Counted from the stretch's first letter, positions 1 through 7,170 are shown. The stretch: 13,483 bases of DNA from JALHSV01 sp964553535 (GCA_964553535.1 CAZKLK010000036.1:1-13483), one strand, 5' to 3'. Notes: generated by a model not told the origin, from the letters alone. Made by a program: numbers and translations.

Positions 1-2
1 GG

Positions 3-101
3 ATATCAACCCGAGCGGTCCCCCCGGACGCAAGTGATCAAGATAATGGCGCTTTCATTGAGCAATTAAAAAGCTCATCGCCGGATCTGGGATTAATATA
101 A
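3..101 (+). CDS. possible C-terminal fragment of a gene cut by the window edge
   Basis: Reading frame 3 is open from the window edge for 32 codons and ends at TAA (99-101), giving a tail that ends SSSPDLGLI. No family is recognisable. It would be convergent with ppdK, ending 50 bases from the ppdK stop. The only support is that the frame is open; 32 codons can stay open by chance, and another frame is also open for 22 codons. It may simply be non-coding. Confidence 0.22.
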   Translation: MSTRAVPPDASDQDNGAFIEQLKSSSPDLGLI

Positions 102-151
102 CCGTAATTATTTGACGCGTCTATTATAGTTCAGGGATATATAATGCTTAT

Positions 152-2821
152 CTATACCGTTGATTTTGCCAGGTCTTTTTTTGTTTTTGCCTTGAGAACT
201 GCCTGCGCAGCAGCCAGCCTGGCGATTGGAACCCTGTAAGGGGAACAACTTACGTAGTCAAGTCCTATCTTATGGCAAAATTCTACAGATTTCGGATCAC
301 CGCCATGCTCGCCGCATATGCCCATTTTGAGGTTCTTTTTCGTTCTTCTTCCCTTTTCGACCGCAATCTCCATCAGGAGTCCCACTCCCTTCAGGTCAAG
401 CGAGATAAAGGGGTCATTTTCAAGAATGCCCTTTTCAACATAGTATGGCAGAAACCTTCCCGCATCATCCCTTGACAGCCCGAAAGCCGTTTGAGTCAGG
501 TCGTTGGTTCCGAAAGAATAGAAATCTGCATATGAAGCAATTTCATCGGCGGTAATCGCAGCACGCGGCAGCTCTATCATTGTTCCAACTGTGTAGATAA
601 TTTTTGTTCTGTAGTATTTCTGGACTTCTTCTGCAACAGATACGGTGAGCGATCTTATTATCTGGAGTTCGCTAACATGACCGACAAGCGGAATCATAAT
701 TTCCGGGATAACCCTTATCCTCTGCTTCGAGAGCTCACAGACGGCCTCTATGATTGCCCTAACCTGCATCTCGTAAATCTCCGGATACGTAATCCCCAGC
801 CTGCAGCCTCTGTGCCCGAGCATCGGATTAAACTCCTGCAAAGTCCTGTTGCGAGCCTTCAACTTTTCCACAGGAACTTCCATTGAGGCAGCAAGAGCCC
901 GGATATCATCCTCGGTGTGTGGAAGAAATTCGTGCAATGGCGGATCCAGCAGACGAATGGTCACTGGCAATCCTTTCATGACCTTAAATATATCAATGAA
1001 GTCGCCCTTTTGCATGGGAAGAAGCTTGACCAGCGCCCTCTTTCTCCCCTCTGTGTCGTCTGCCAGAATCATTTCACGGACAGCACTGATCCTCTCGGGT
1101 GCAAAAAACATATGCTCCGTCCTGCAAAGGCCTATACCTTCGGCGCCAAACTTCCTCGCAACTCCTGCATCATGGGAGGTGTCCGCATTCGTTCTCACGC
1201 CGAGTTTCCTGTATTCATCAACCCATTTCATGAAAGTCCCGAACTCACCTGTCAGTTCGGGGGTGACAAGCGGAACCTGCCCAAGCATGACCTCGCCAGT
1301 CGTTCCATTGAGGGTTATGTAGTCCCATTCATTGACAATAGTATTGTTTACGGTAAAAAACTTCTGCTCTGCGTTGATATTGATTGAGCCGCAGCCCGCG
1401 ACACAGCATTTACCCATACCCCGGGCGACAACAGCAGCGTGCGATGTCATGCCACCCCGCGCTGTAAGGATCCCCTGAGCTGCATTCATTCCTCCGATAT
1501 CTTCCGGTGAGGTCTCTGCCCTGACAAGGATAACCTTTTCCCCTCTCTCCGCCGCCTTTTCGGCATCGTCTGCCGTAAAGATGACTTTCCCCACCGCGGC
1601 GCCCGGCGATGCAGGAAGACCTTTCGCAACAACTTTAACAGGCGATTTTGGGTCTATCATCGGATGAAGAAGCTGATCGAGTTGCTGAGGATCAATCCTT
1701 AATATCGCCGTTTTTTTGTCTATGAGCTTTTCCCGTACCATATCAATAGCGATCTTCAGGGCAGCGGCAGCAGTTCTCTTCCCCACCCTGGTCTGTAGCA
1801 TGAAAAGCTTGCCCTCCTGCACGGTGAATTCAATGTCCAGCATGTCCCTGTAATGCCTTTCGAGTTTTTTGTAAATAGCGGATAGCTCCCTGTATGCCTT
1901 CGGCAGACGCTTCCTCAGTTCTTCAATCCGCAGCGGTGTCCTGATTCCGGCGACAACATCCTCACCCTGCGCATTAATGAGGCACTCTGCAAAGAATTTC
2001 TTTTCTCCCGTGGATGGATCGCGGGTAAAACCGACTCCCGTTCCGGAATTGTCCCCCAGATTTCCAAATACCATTGACTGGATGTTGCATGCTGTTCCCA
2101 GAGTATCGGGAATCTCGTTCAATTTTCTGTACTTTACTGCTCTATCCCCAAACCATGAGCCGAATACCGCATTGATGGCCTTGCGAAGCTGTTCTATTGG
2201 TTCTGAAGGAAAATCTTCGCCGGTGTTCTTTCTGTATGTCAGCTTGAATTCTTCAACAAGAGATTTCAGATCATCAGAAGTTAACTCCGTATCGAGATGC
2301 ACCCTCCGCTTCTCCTTAATTTCCTCAAGAGCCTTTTCGAATTTCTGTCTGTCAACGCCCATTACGATGCTGCCGAACATGGTAATAAGCCTTCTGTAGG
2401 CATCATATACAAAACGTTCATTGCCTGTTTTGCGAATCAAAGCCTTGATAGTCGTTTCATTCAGCCCGAGGTTCAGTACTGTATCCATCATGCCGGGCAT
2501 TGAGAATTTGGCTCCTGAACGGACTGAGAGCAGGAGCGGATTAACATGGTCGCCGAATTTCATTCCCATCGCTTTTTCGACTTTCTTAAGATTTTCTATA
2601 ACCTGTTCCCACATTCCAGGAGGATATTTTTTGCCCGCCTTGAAATATTCATTACATGCCTCAGTTGTTATGGTAAACCCGGCGGGGACGGGAACTTTGA
2701 GATTAGTCATTTCTGCAAGTCCGGCGCCTTTGCCGCCAAGCAGGTCTTTCATGTCTCCTTTTCCGTCAGCCTTGCCGTTCCCGAAAAAGTAAACGTGTTT
2801 TTTGTGAAATATTTTAGCCAT
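152..2821 (-). CDS. ppdK: pyruvate, phosphate dikinase
   Basis: Cytosolic enzyme interconverting pyruvate + ATP + Pi and PEP + AMP + PPi (EC 2.7.9.1), used for gluconeogenesis or PPi-linked glycolysis in many anaerobes. The 889 residues match the family's usual 870-910. Domain order is complete: an N-terminal ATP-grasp nucleotide-binding part (GGKGAGLAEM near 29-38, SVRSGAKFSMPG near 99-110, TRDPSTGEK near 266-274), the swivelling phosphohistidine domain with GGMTSHAAVVARG (456-468, catalytic His461, and Thr459 at the position phosphorylated by the PDRP regulator in other species), and a C-terminal PEP/pyruvate TIM barrel with GLCRTEH (564-570), FGTNDLTQ (770-777) and GICGEHGGDP (834-843, catalytic Cys836). 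The ATG is supported by GGGAGG 7 bases upstream. It stands alone, divergent from the redox cluster. No PDRP regulator gene is in the window. Identification is very secure. Confidence 0.98.
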   Translation of the reverse strand: MAKIFHKKHVYFFGNGKADGKGDMKDLLGGKGAGLAEMTNLKVPVPAGFTITTEACNEYFKAGKKYPPGMWEQVIENLKKVEKAMGMKFGDHVNPLLLSVRSGAKFSMPGMMDTVLNLGLNETTIKALIRKTGNERFVYDAYRRLITMFGSIVMGVDRQKFEKALEEIKEKRRVHLDTELTSDDLKSLVEEFKLTYRKNTGEDFPSEPIEQLRKAINAVFGSWFGDRAVKYRKLNEIPDTLGTACNIQSMVFGNLGDNSGTGVGFTRDPSTGEKKFFAECLINAQGEDVVAGIRTPLRIEELRKRLPKAYRELSAIYKKLERHYRDMLDIEFTVQEGKLFMLQTRVGKRTAAAALKIAIDMVREKLIDKKTAILRIDPQQLDQLLHPMIDPKSPVKVVAKGLPASPGAAVGKVIFTADDAEKAAERGEKVILVRAETSPEDIGGMNAAQGILTARGGMTSHAAVVARGMGKCCVAGCGSININAEQKFFTVNNTIVNEWDYITLNGTTGEVMLGQVPLVTPELTGEFGTFMKWVDEYRKLGVRTNADTSHDAGVARKFGAEGIGLCRTEHMFFAPERISAVREMILADDTEGRKRALVKLLPMQKGDFIDIFKVMKGLPVTIRLLDPPLHEFLPHTEDDIRALAASMEVPVEKLKARNRTLQEFNPMLGHRGCRLGITYPEIYEMQVRAIIEAVCELSKQRIRVIPEIMIPLVGHVSELQIIRSLTVSVAEEVQKYYRTKIIYTVGTMIELPRAAITADEIASYADFYSFGTNDLTQTAFGLSRDDAGRFLPYYVEKGILENDPFISLDLKGVGLLMEIAVEKGRRTKKNLKMGICGEHGGDPKSVEFCHKIGLDYVSCSPYRVPIARLAAAQAVLKAKTKKDLAKSTV

Positions 2822-2828
2822 TTCGGAC

Positions 2829-2882
2829 CCTCCCGAAGGTGATTTTGCCTATTAGGATACCTAACATAAACGATAAATTCAA
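2829..2882 (-). promoter_or_regulatory. putative ppdK promoter and ribosome binding site
   Basis: On the minus strand a -35-like TTGAAT (2877-2882) and -10-like TATCCT (2854-2859) are separated by 17 bases. The Shine-Dalgarno GGGAGG (2829-2834) lies 7 bases before the ppdK ATG. The boxes are a consensus match by eye; the RBS is strong. Confidence 0.4.
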
Positions 2883-2908
2883 TTGCACTATAAGAGGAAA
2901 TTATTTTC

Positions 2909-2937
2909 TTGACATAGCGTAATATCTGCACGACAAT
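2909..2937 (+). promoter_or_regulatory. putative promoter of the thioredoxin/peroxiredoxin operon
   Basis: A perfect -35 box TTGACA (2909-2914) is followed after 17 bases by GACAAT (2932-2937, 4 of 6 to TATAAT). Transcription would start near 2944, leaving a leader of about 30 bases before the ATG at 2974. That placing supports the downstream start codon. It is back-to-back with the ppdK promoter. Confidence 0.5.
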
Positions 2938-2973
2938 AAAAATAAAATGTTTTTCTTTTCAGGGGAGGTCGAT

Positions 2974-3561
2974 ATGCTAAAAAAAGCGTTATTTTTCCTG
3001 TTTGTGATGATTTTTGTGTATTATCCGGTTTTTGCCGGGCACACGGTGAACATTACACCCGCCAAAGGCGAGGCGTTTCCGGTTATTAAGCTTTCTATGC
3101 CAGAAAAAGAATCTGAAAGGGCGTATCTTGGATTATCCGATAACGAGCCGTTTAAATTATCCGACATTAAGGCTGAACTTCTTATCATCGAGATATTGAG
3201 CATGTACTGCCCATACTGCCAGAAGGAGGCGCCGATCGTAAACGATCTATACCGTGCAATCGAAAAGAACCCCGCTCTGAGAGATAAGATCAAAATGATC
3301 GGCATCGGAGCCGGCAACACACCTTTTGAAATCAATATTTTCAGAAACCAATACAGTGTCCCCTTTCCGCTTTTTGACGATCAGTCTTTTTTGGTTCACA
3401 AGAAAATTGGCGAAGTCAGAACGCCTTATTTTTTTGTATTGAGAATAAACGCCGACGGATCGAACAGGATCATTTATTCCAGAGTCGGCACTATCAACGA
3501 TGCCGCTCAGTTCCTGGATTTCATTCTCGATGAAGCTGAAATTAAACAAAAGGAGAGATAG
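2974..3561 (+). CDS. exported thioredoxin-fold (TlpA/redoxin-like) protein, CPYC
   Basis: Probable periplasmic thiol-disulfide oxidoreductase of 195 residues. Residues 1-21 form a signal peptide (Lys-Lys, hydrophobic core, cleavage after VFA); no lipobox is seen. The thioredoxin fold follows, with the redox pair Cys79-Pro-Tyr-Cys82 in EILSMYCPYC and a cis-proline candidate Pro141 in RTPYFF. An open frame extends back to an ATG at 2947, but AGGGGAGG (2961-2968) sits just before the ATG at 2974, and only that start gives a clean signal peptide, so 2974 was chosen. It is the first gene of a tight operon; the peroxiredoxin begins 2 bases after its stop. It is clearly paralogous to the third gene (shared AYLG, CxxC, GNT, VH and R-x-P-Y positions). 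Its exact partner is unknown: reducing the neighbouring peroxiredoxin is inferred from context. Confidence 0.85.
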   Translation: MLKKALFFLFVMIFVYYPVFAGHTVNITPAKGEAFPVIKLSMPEKESERAYLGLSDNEPFKLSDIKAELLIIEILSMYCPYCQKEAPIVNDLYRAIEKNPALRDKIKMIGIGAGNTPFEINIFRNQYSVPFPLFDDQSFLVHKKIGEVRTPYFFVLRINADGSNRIIYSRVGTINDAAQFLDFILDEAEIKQKER

Positions 3562-3563
3562 AT

Positions 3564-4163
3564 ATGATTATCAATAAGATACAGACCGCCTTTTTACTTG
3601 CGGTCTGTATCATTTTCGTGACAACAAAGGCGCTTGCCGCTTCGGAGCAGTTTAAAGGATTGATTTACGAGCCGGGCGCTATGAAGCCCAAAGACAGCAA
3701 AACAGTCCTCAAAGTCGGAATGAAGGCGCCCGATTTCAGCCTGCTGTCTCTGTCGGGTGAAAAGATCAGCCTTCGTCAGTACCACGGGGAAAAGAATGTC
3801 GTTATTTCTTTTGTTCCGGCAGCCTGGACGCCGGTTTGTTCCGACCAGTGGCCGGGATACAACATAGCGAAAAGTATTTTCGAAATATACAATGCGACTC
3901 TTCTTGGCGTATCCGTTGACAATATACCCACATTGTATGCATGGACGCAAGAAATGGGCGGCCTCTGGTTTCCGGTTCTGTCGGATTTTTACCCGCACGG
4001 AGCCGTCTCAAAAAAATATGGCGTACTACGGTCAGACGGGGTTTCCGAAAGAGCCCTTTTCATAGTCGACAAAAGGGGAATCATCCGCTATATAGATATC
4101 CACGATATCAATAAGAGACCTCCCCTGGAGATATTGGTGAAGGAACTTGAGAAGCTTAAATAA
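3564..4163 (+). CDS. exported single-cysteine peroxiredoxin (AhpC/TSA, AhpE/BCP-like)
   Basis: Predicted periplasmic thiol peroxidase of 199 residues. A signal peptide covers about residues 1-25 (cleavage after ALA). The peroxiredoxin core VGMKAPDFSL starts near 51, and the active-site signature P-A-A-W-T-P-V-C places the peroxidatic Cys at 92. The conserved Arg before the ALFIVD strand (SERALFIVDKRG) is present. Cys92 is the only cysteine left after signal cleavage, so this is a 1-Cys type needing an outside thiol reductant; the CxxC proteins on both sides are the natural candidates (inference). AAGGAG (3550-3555) lies inside the end of the previous gene, 8 bases before the ATG, suggesting translational coupling. 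A perfect 12-bp inverted repeat occupies codons 5-16. Cys15 does not sit in a convincing lipobox (Val at -1). Confidence 0.88.
   Translation: MIINKIQTAFLLAVCIIFVTTKALAASEQFKGLIYEPGAMKPKDSKTVLKVGMKAPDFSLLSLSGEKISLRQYHGEKNVVISFVPAAWTPVCSDQWPGYNIAKSIFEIYNATLLGVSVDNIPTLYAWTQEMGGLWFPVLSDFYPHGAVSKKYGVLRSDGVSERALFIVDKRGIIRYIDIHDINKRPPLEILVKELEKLK
3578..3611. promoter_or_regulatory. perfect 12-bp inverted repeat inside the peroxiredoxin start
   Basis: GATACAGACCGC (3578-3589) and its exact complement GCGGTCTGTATC (3600-3611) flank a 10-base loop of ctttttactt. The hairpin begins 14 bases after the peroxiredoxin ATG, within signal-peptide codons. In mRNA it would be a stable stem inside the ribosome footprint zone; in DNA it could be a dyad operator. 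The structure is certain; any role is inference. Confidence 0.6.
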
Positions 4164-4719
4164 GAATGTTTATACAATCCTCCTCGCTTTGCTCTCCATC
4201 CTTTTGTTGCCTGCCGAACATCTCCAATCCAATGGCAACATGCTGTCAAAAAGCGCTCCTCTGCCTGAGATAGTATTTAAAGACGCGATATCCGCCGAGA
4301 CGATGGCATACCTCGGAATACCGCTGCGAAAGAACTTTTCCATAAACAACATGCAGGGGTCGTTGTTTGTCGTTGAGATATTCAATACTTACTGCGTCAG
4401 TTGCCCGCGGAATGTGCCGATGCTTAACGGCGTGTTTAAGGCAGTCGAAAAGAAGGGCGCGGCAATAAAAGGTGATACGAAAGTGTTTGGCATCGCTATC
4501 GGAAATACCAAAACAGAGGCGGAGAGCTATAAAACACAACATAATGTCCTTTACCCGGTTTTGACCGATTACGATTTTGCCGTACATAATATGCTCGGAA
4601 ACCCGCGAGTACCCTACACCATTTGCATAAGGAAGACTCCTAAGGGAAACATTATTGTTCACTCTCATCAGGGGGTGCTCGAATCGGCGGAGTCTATTCT
4701 CAAAAAATGCGTCGGCTGA
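4147..4719 (+). CDS. second exported thioredoxin-fold (TlpA/redoxin-like) protein, CVSC
   Basis: Paralogue of the first gene of this operon, 190 residues. A hydrophobic N-terminal signal segment (about residues 9-22) is followed by a thioredoxin fold with Cys83-Val-Ser-Cys86 in FNTYCVSC and a cis-proline candidate Pro156 in PRVPYT. Further cysteines are Cys160 and Cys188, the latter three residues from the C terminus. The start is TTG at 4147: an in-frame TGA at 4138-4140 blocks anything further up, and the next in-frame ATG would delete the signal peptide. This makes the gene overlap the peroxiredoxin by 17 bases. AAGGA (4140-4144) is only 2 bases from the TTG, so initiation probably depends on coupling to the upstream gene. 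Role inferred: periplasmic reductant or disulfide exchange partner. Confidence 0.8.
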   Translation: MRSLNKNVYTILLALLSILLLPAEHLQSNGNMLSKSAPLPEIVFKDAISAETMAYLGIPLRKNFSINNMQGSLFVVEIFNTYCVSCPRNVPMLNGVFKAVEKKGAAIKGDTKVFGIAIGNTKTEAESYKTQHNVLYPVLTDYDFAVHNMLGNPRVPYTICIRKTPKGNIIVHSHQGVLESAESILKKCVG

Positions 4720-4772
4720 AAATAACATGATTTCCAAAGATTTGCTATGCTAAAAAAGCCGTCTAAGATTGT

Positions 4773-6920
4773 ATGGATGATCAAATAGCTTCACTGGCGA
4801 GATTAATCGATAAAATTGCTCTGAACATTGCCGAGCAGGAGGCGCGGAATCCTGTTCAAAGCAACAGGACATACGCCGAGATATACGCGGACGTCGGCCG
4901 GACTGCCGAGTATGCTTCATCCGCTCATGATGGGCAAAAACGGTTATCCGGCGAACCCTTTATACTCCACCCAATGAATGTGGCTTTGATCTCAGCGGAA
5001 AACGGCATGGTCGATAAAATCTCGATTGACAGCTGCATCCTCCACGATGTGATCGAAGACGGGAACAGAAGCGGTACGGAAATTACCGAAATGTTCGGCG
5101 CGGAAGTCGCGGAAACAGTGGAAGGCCTGACAAAGATAAAAAAGCAGGAGGATGCATCATATGATAAATTTTTTTCCCACACGCTGAAGAATCCGAGGAT
5201 AGCATATATTAAGATCTTCGACCGGCTGCATAATCTCAGGACATTGGAGCCTCTGAGACCCCATAAAAAGAAGGTTAAAAGCAGTGAGTCCATGGATATT
5301 TACCATAAGCTGTGCATGAGATTATGCCTTACGGATATCGCAAACGAGATTGAGCAGCTTTGCGCGCCGGCTCTTTACCCGGAAAAATTTAAAACCTTTT
5401 CCGATAGGCTGAATGTTATCCGTCAGGAAACAATGCATGTTCTTGATGACTTCAAAATGGCTATCCTCGACAAATGCCATGGAAATGAAGTAAAGCTCAA
5501 AAAAATCCGACTCCAGTGGAAACCGTTTCTCGAAATGGAAGATTATGGCTTTATGCAAATTCCCAATGCACTAATATTTAAACTTGTCGTTGACTCGGTC
5601 GAAAACGCATACAAACTGATGTGGCTCATCAACAGCAGTTATAAAGTGGCGAGCAGCATCGAAGATAACATATCCGTCCCTAAGTTCAACAATTTTCGCG
5701 GCATCAACTATATGATTGTCGCTGAAGGCGTGAAAATCCCGATTCTCATTACAACCGACCGATTCAATGAGTTCAACAGAAAAGGAATCCTCGCCTACGG
5801 AGGCTTCAGCAAGGACACCACCATTAACAGGAAGCTGATGGGACATCTTCAGGAATATCTATCCGATGAGAGCAATTTTATGGATATAAAGGCTCTCATT
5901 TCCTTTATTGAAAAAGATGACATACAGGTTTTTGCAAAGGACGGCAAGACCATCGTAGACCTTCAAAAAGGGGCTACTGTGCTTGATTTTGCATTCAAGA
6001 TACATACTGATATCGGGCTGAAGGCTGATTACGGAGTTGTCGATGGTGTGCGCGTTGGCCTGGGACATGAGTTGCATAATGGGAACGTCATTCAGGTCTT
6101 CACGAAGAACGCCGTTACCGCCACTGATGAATATTTGAAGATGTGCCTAACGTCCAAAGCACAGGGTGCGCTAAAAAAACATTTCGAAAATACGCAGTTT
6201 CAAACTCTCTATGCCATTGCAAAATCTTATCTGGAGAAAAATCTATTCAGGTTCAGTCTGGACGCGGCCGAATTCTGGGAGAGGCTGCGTAATAAATATC
6301 CTGCCGAGCGTGAACTAATGGCAAAAGTTGTCGGCATACTTCAAGCGGCGCCTGAGACAGAAAGACTTTTCGCGGAATTGGGATTGATAGACGATGAGAT
6401 GGTAGACGCCGTCCGGAAAAAGGAAGATTCTTTTTTGAAAGTCTGGAATGTTTTTATCCCGCACCACAAGGGCATCCCGATTGAACTCGGCTTTCTCAAT
6501 GCTTGCTACCAGTCCTGTCCTTATTGCGTGCCCACACTAAGTAACGCGCCGCATAAGGGCGTGCTCGATCAGACGCGCTTTATTGTACACACGCATGCCT
6601 GCGGCAGAGTGACGGGTGCCGAAAAGGAACACTTTTTCCCGGTCAAATTTCTGAAGGACAAACCGATAGACAGTCTTATTTACATGAATATTGAAACAGA
6701 CGACGTTTCCGGCATAACCCACTCGATATCGTCAGTGTTCAGAAAAGTGACGCTTGAGATATTCAATGTGGAGAATGATCATGTCAAGGCACTTTACCGG
6801 CTGGCCTATTTCCAAAAATCACCTCAGAAGGTGTCCTCTTATCTGGATCAGCTTCACAAGATACCGGAGGTGAAAAGTATCATAATACGCACCAAGAATA
6901 TTTTTGGCGCTCAGCGGTGA
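4773..6920 (+). CDS. RelA/SpoT-family protein with intact HD hydrolase and degenerate synthetase
   Basis: 715 residues with the long RSH layout. The HD domain (about 40-200) keeps every expected hydrolase residue: Arg57 in QKRLSGEPF, His66, His91-Asp92, Glu95-Asp96, and Asp150/Asn154 in FDRLHNLRTL. Residues 245-345 align by eye with the (p)ppGpp synthetase, but the key sites are lost: the usual YD-x-x-A-x-R stretch reads MQIPNALIFK, and the V-E-I-Q-I-R-T strand reads IPILITT, removing the catalytic Glu. A TGS domain follows (about 383-445: VFAKDGKTIVDL, GATVLDFAFKIHTDIG). The C-terminal third holds a Cys/His cluster (Cys578, Cys582, Cys585, His606, His608, Cys610) and an ACT-like tail. It probably hydrolyses (p)ppGpp without making it (inference). 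No clear Shine-Dalgarno precedes the ATG; it starts 53 bases after the second redoxin and may be co-transcribed. Confidence 0.85.
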   Translation: MDDQIASLARLIDKIALNIAEQEARNPVQSNRTYAEIYADVGRTAEYASSAHDGQKRLSGEPFILHPMNVALISAENGMVDKISIDSCILHDVIEDGNRSGTEITEMFGAEVAETVEGLTKIKKQEDASYDKFFSHTLKNPRIAYIKIFDRLHNLRTLEPLRPHKKKVKSSESMDIYHKLCMRLCLTDIANEIEQLCAPALYPEKFKTFSDRLNVIRQETMHVLDDFKMAILDKCHGNEVKLKKIRLQWKPFLEMEDYGFMQIPNALIFKLVVDSVENAYKLMWLINSSYKVASSIEDNISVPKFNNFRGINYMIVAEGVKIPILITTDRFNEFNRKGILAYGGFSKDTTINRKLMGHLQEYLSDESNFMDIKALISFIEKDDIQVFAKDGKTIVDLQKGATVLDFAFKIHTDIGLKADYGVVDGVRVGLGHELHNGNVIQVFTKNAVTATDEYLKMCLTSKAQGALKKHFENTQFQTLYAIAKSYLEKNLFRFSLDAAEFWERLRNKYPAERELMAKVVGILQAAPETERLFAELGLIDDEMVDAVRKKEDSFLKVWNVFIPHHKGIPIELGFLNACYQSCPYCVPTLSNAPHKGVLDQTRFIVHTHACGRVTGAEKEHFFPVKFLKDKPIDSLIYMNIETDDVSGITHSISSVFRKVTLEIFNVENDHVKALYRLAYFQKSPQKVSSYLDQLHKIPEVKSIIIRTKNIFGAQR

Positions 6921-6999
6921 GAAATAGCCACTGCAAAGGAAACCCGGACAGAGTATCAGAATCGGTCAGTGTGAGGCAGTGAAATGCCCGACAGGCGTA

Positions 7000-7170
7000 T
7001 TACTGCTCCTGTTTGATTTCCGCCTGGGCCCCGCTGCTCGCTGATTCAGATTCTTCAGGAGGCGCATCACCCTTGCTTAACCGTTTTTGTCTCTTAATTT
7101 CCTGCTTCTTCTGCCTCATCAATTCTTTTTTCCTTTTGTCGCTCTTATACATGACTGAACGTTTTGCCAA
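7000..7170 (-). CDS. small Lys/Arg-rich conserved-type hypothetical protein (56 aa)
   Basis: A 56-residue reading frame starting at TTG (7168-7170) and ending TAA (7000-7002). A full Shine-Dalgarno AGGAGG (7176-7181) sits 5 bases before the TTG, which is the main reason to call it. The N-terminal half is a highly basic, probably helical segment (AKRSVMYKSDKRKKELMRQK, then more K/R/Q to about residue 31); the C-terminal half is acidic and low complexity (PPEESESASSG). From memory, tiny proteins of the type KRS-x-Y-KSDKRKKEL recur in Deltaproteobacteria and relatives without known function. The basic half suggests nucleic-acid or ribosome binding, but that is inference. It is convergent with the RSH gene (79 bases apart) and divergent from recR. 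Confidence 0.72.
   Translation of the reverse strand: MAKRSVMYKSDKRKKELMRQKKQEIKRQKRLSKGDAPPEESESASSGAQAEIKQEQ

Noticed and set aside
1..151. tRNA or terminator downstream of ppdK
   Set aside because: No cloverleaf, no stem above about 4 bp followed by a T run was found.
849..1387. Two overlapping plus-strand open frames of about 156 codons
   Set aside because: They lie entirely antisense to the well-supported ppdK, show no domain pattern or ribosome binding site, and are frame shadows.
2749..2931. Minus-strand 60-codon frame overlapping the ppdK start
   Set aside because: It covers the ppdK promoter and N terminus in another frame and has no family features.
2947..2973. Upstream ATG for the first redoxin gene
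   Set aside because: It would place the strong AGGGGAGG inside the coding region, begin almost on the predicted transcript start, and spoil the signal peptide.
4095..4109. GATATC-cac-GATATC symmetry in the peroxiredoxin gene
   Set aside because: Two copies of a 6-base palindrome encoding IDIHDI; too short and AT-rich to be meaningful.
6929..6981. CACTGC / GCAGTG pair as a terminator for the RSH gene
   Set aside because: Only 6 bp with a loop of about 40 bases and no T run; not a credible terminator.
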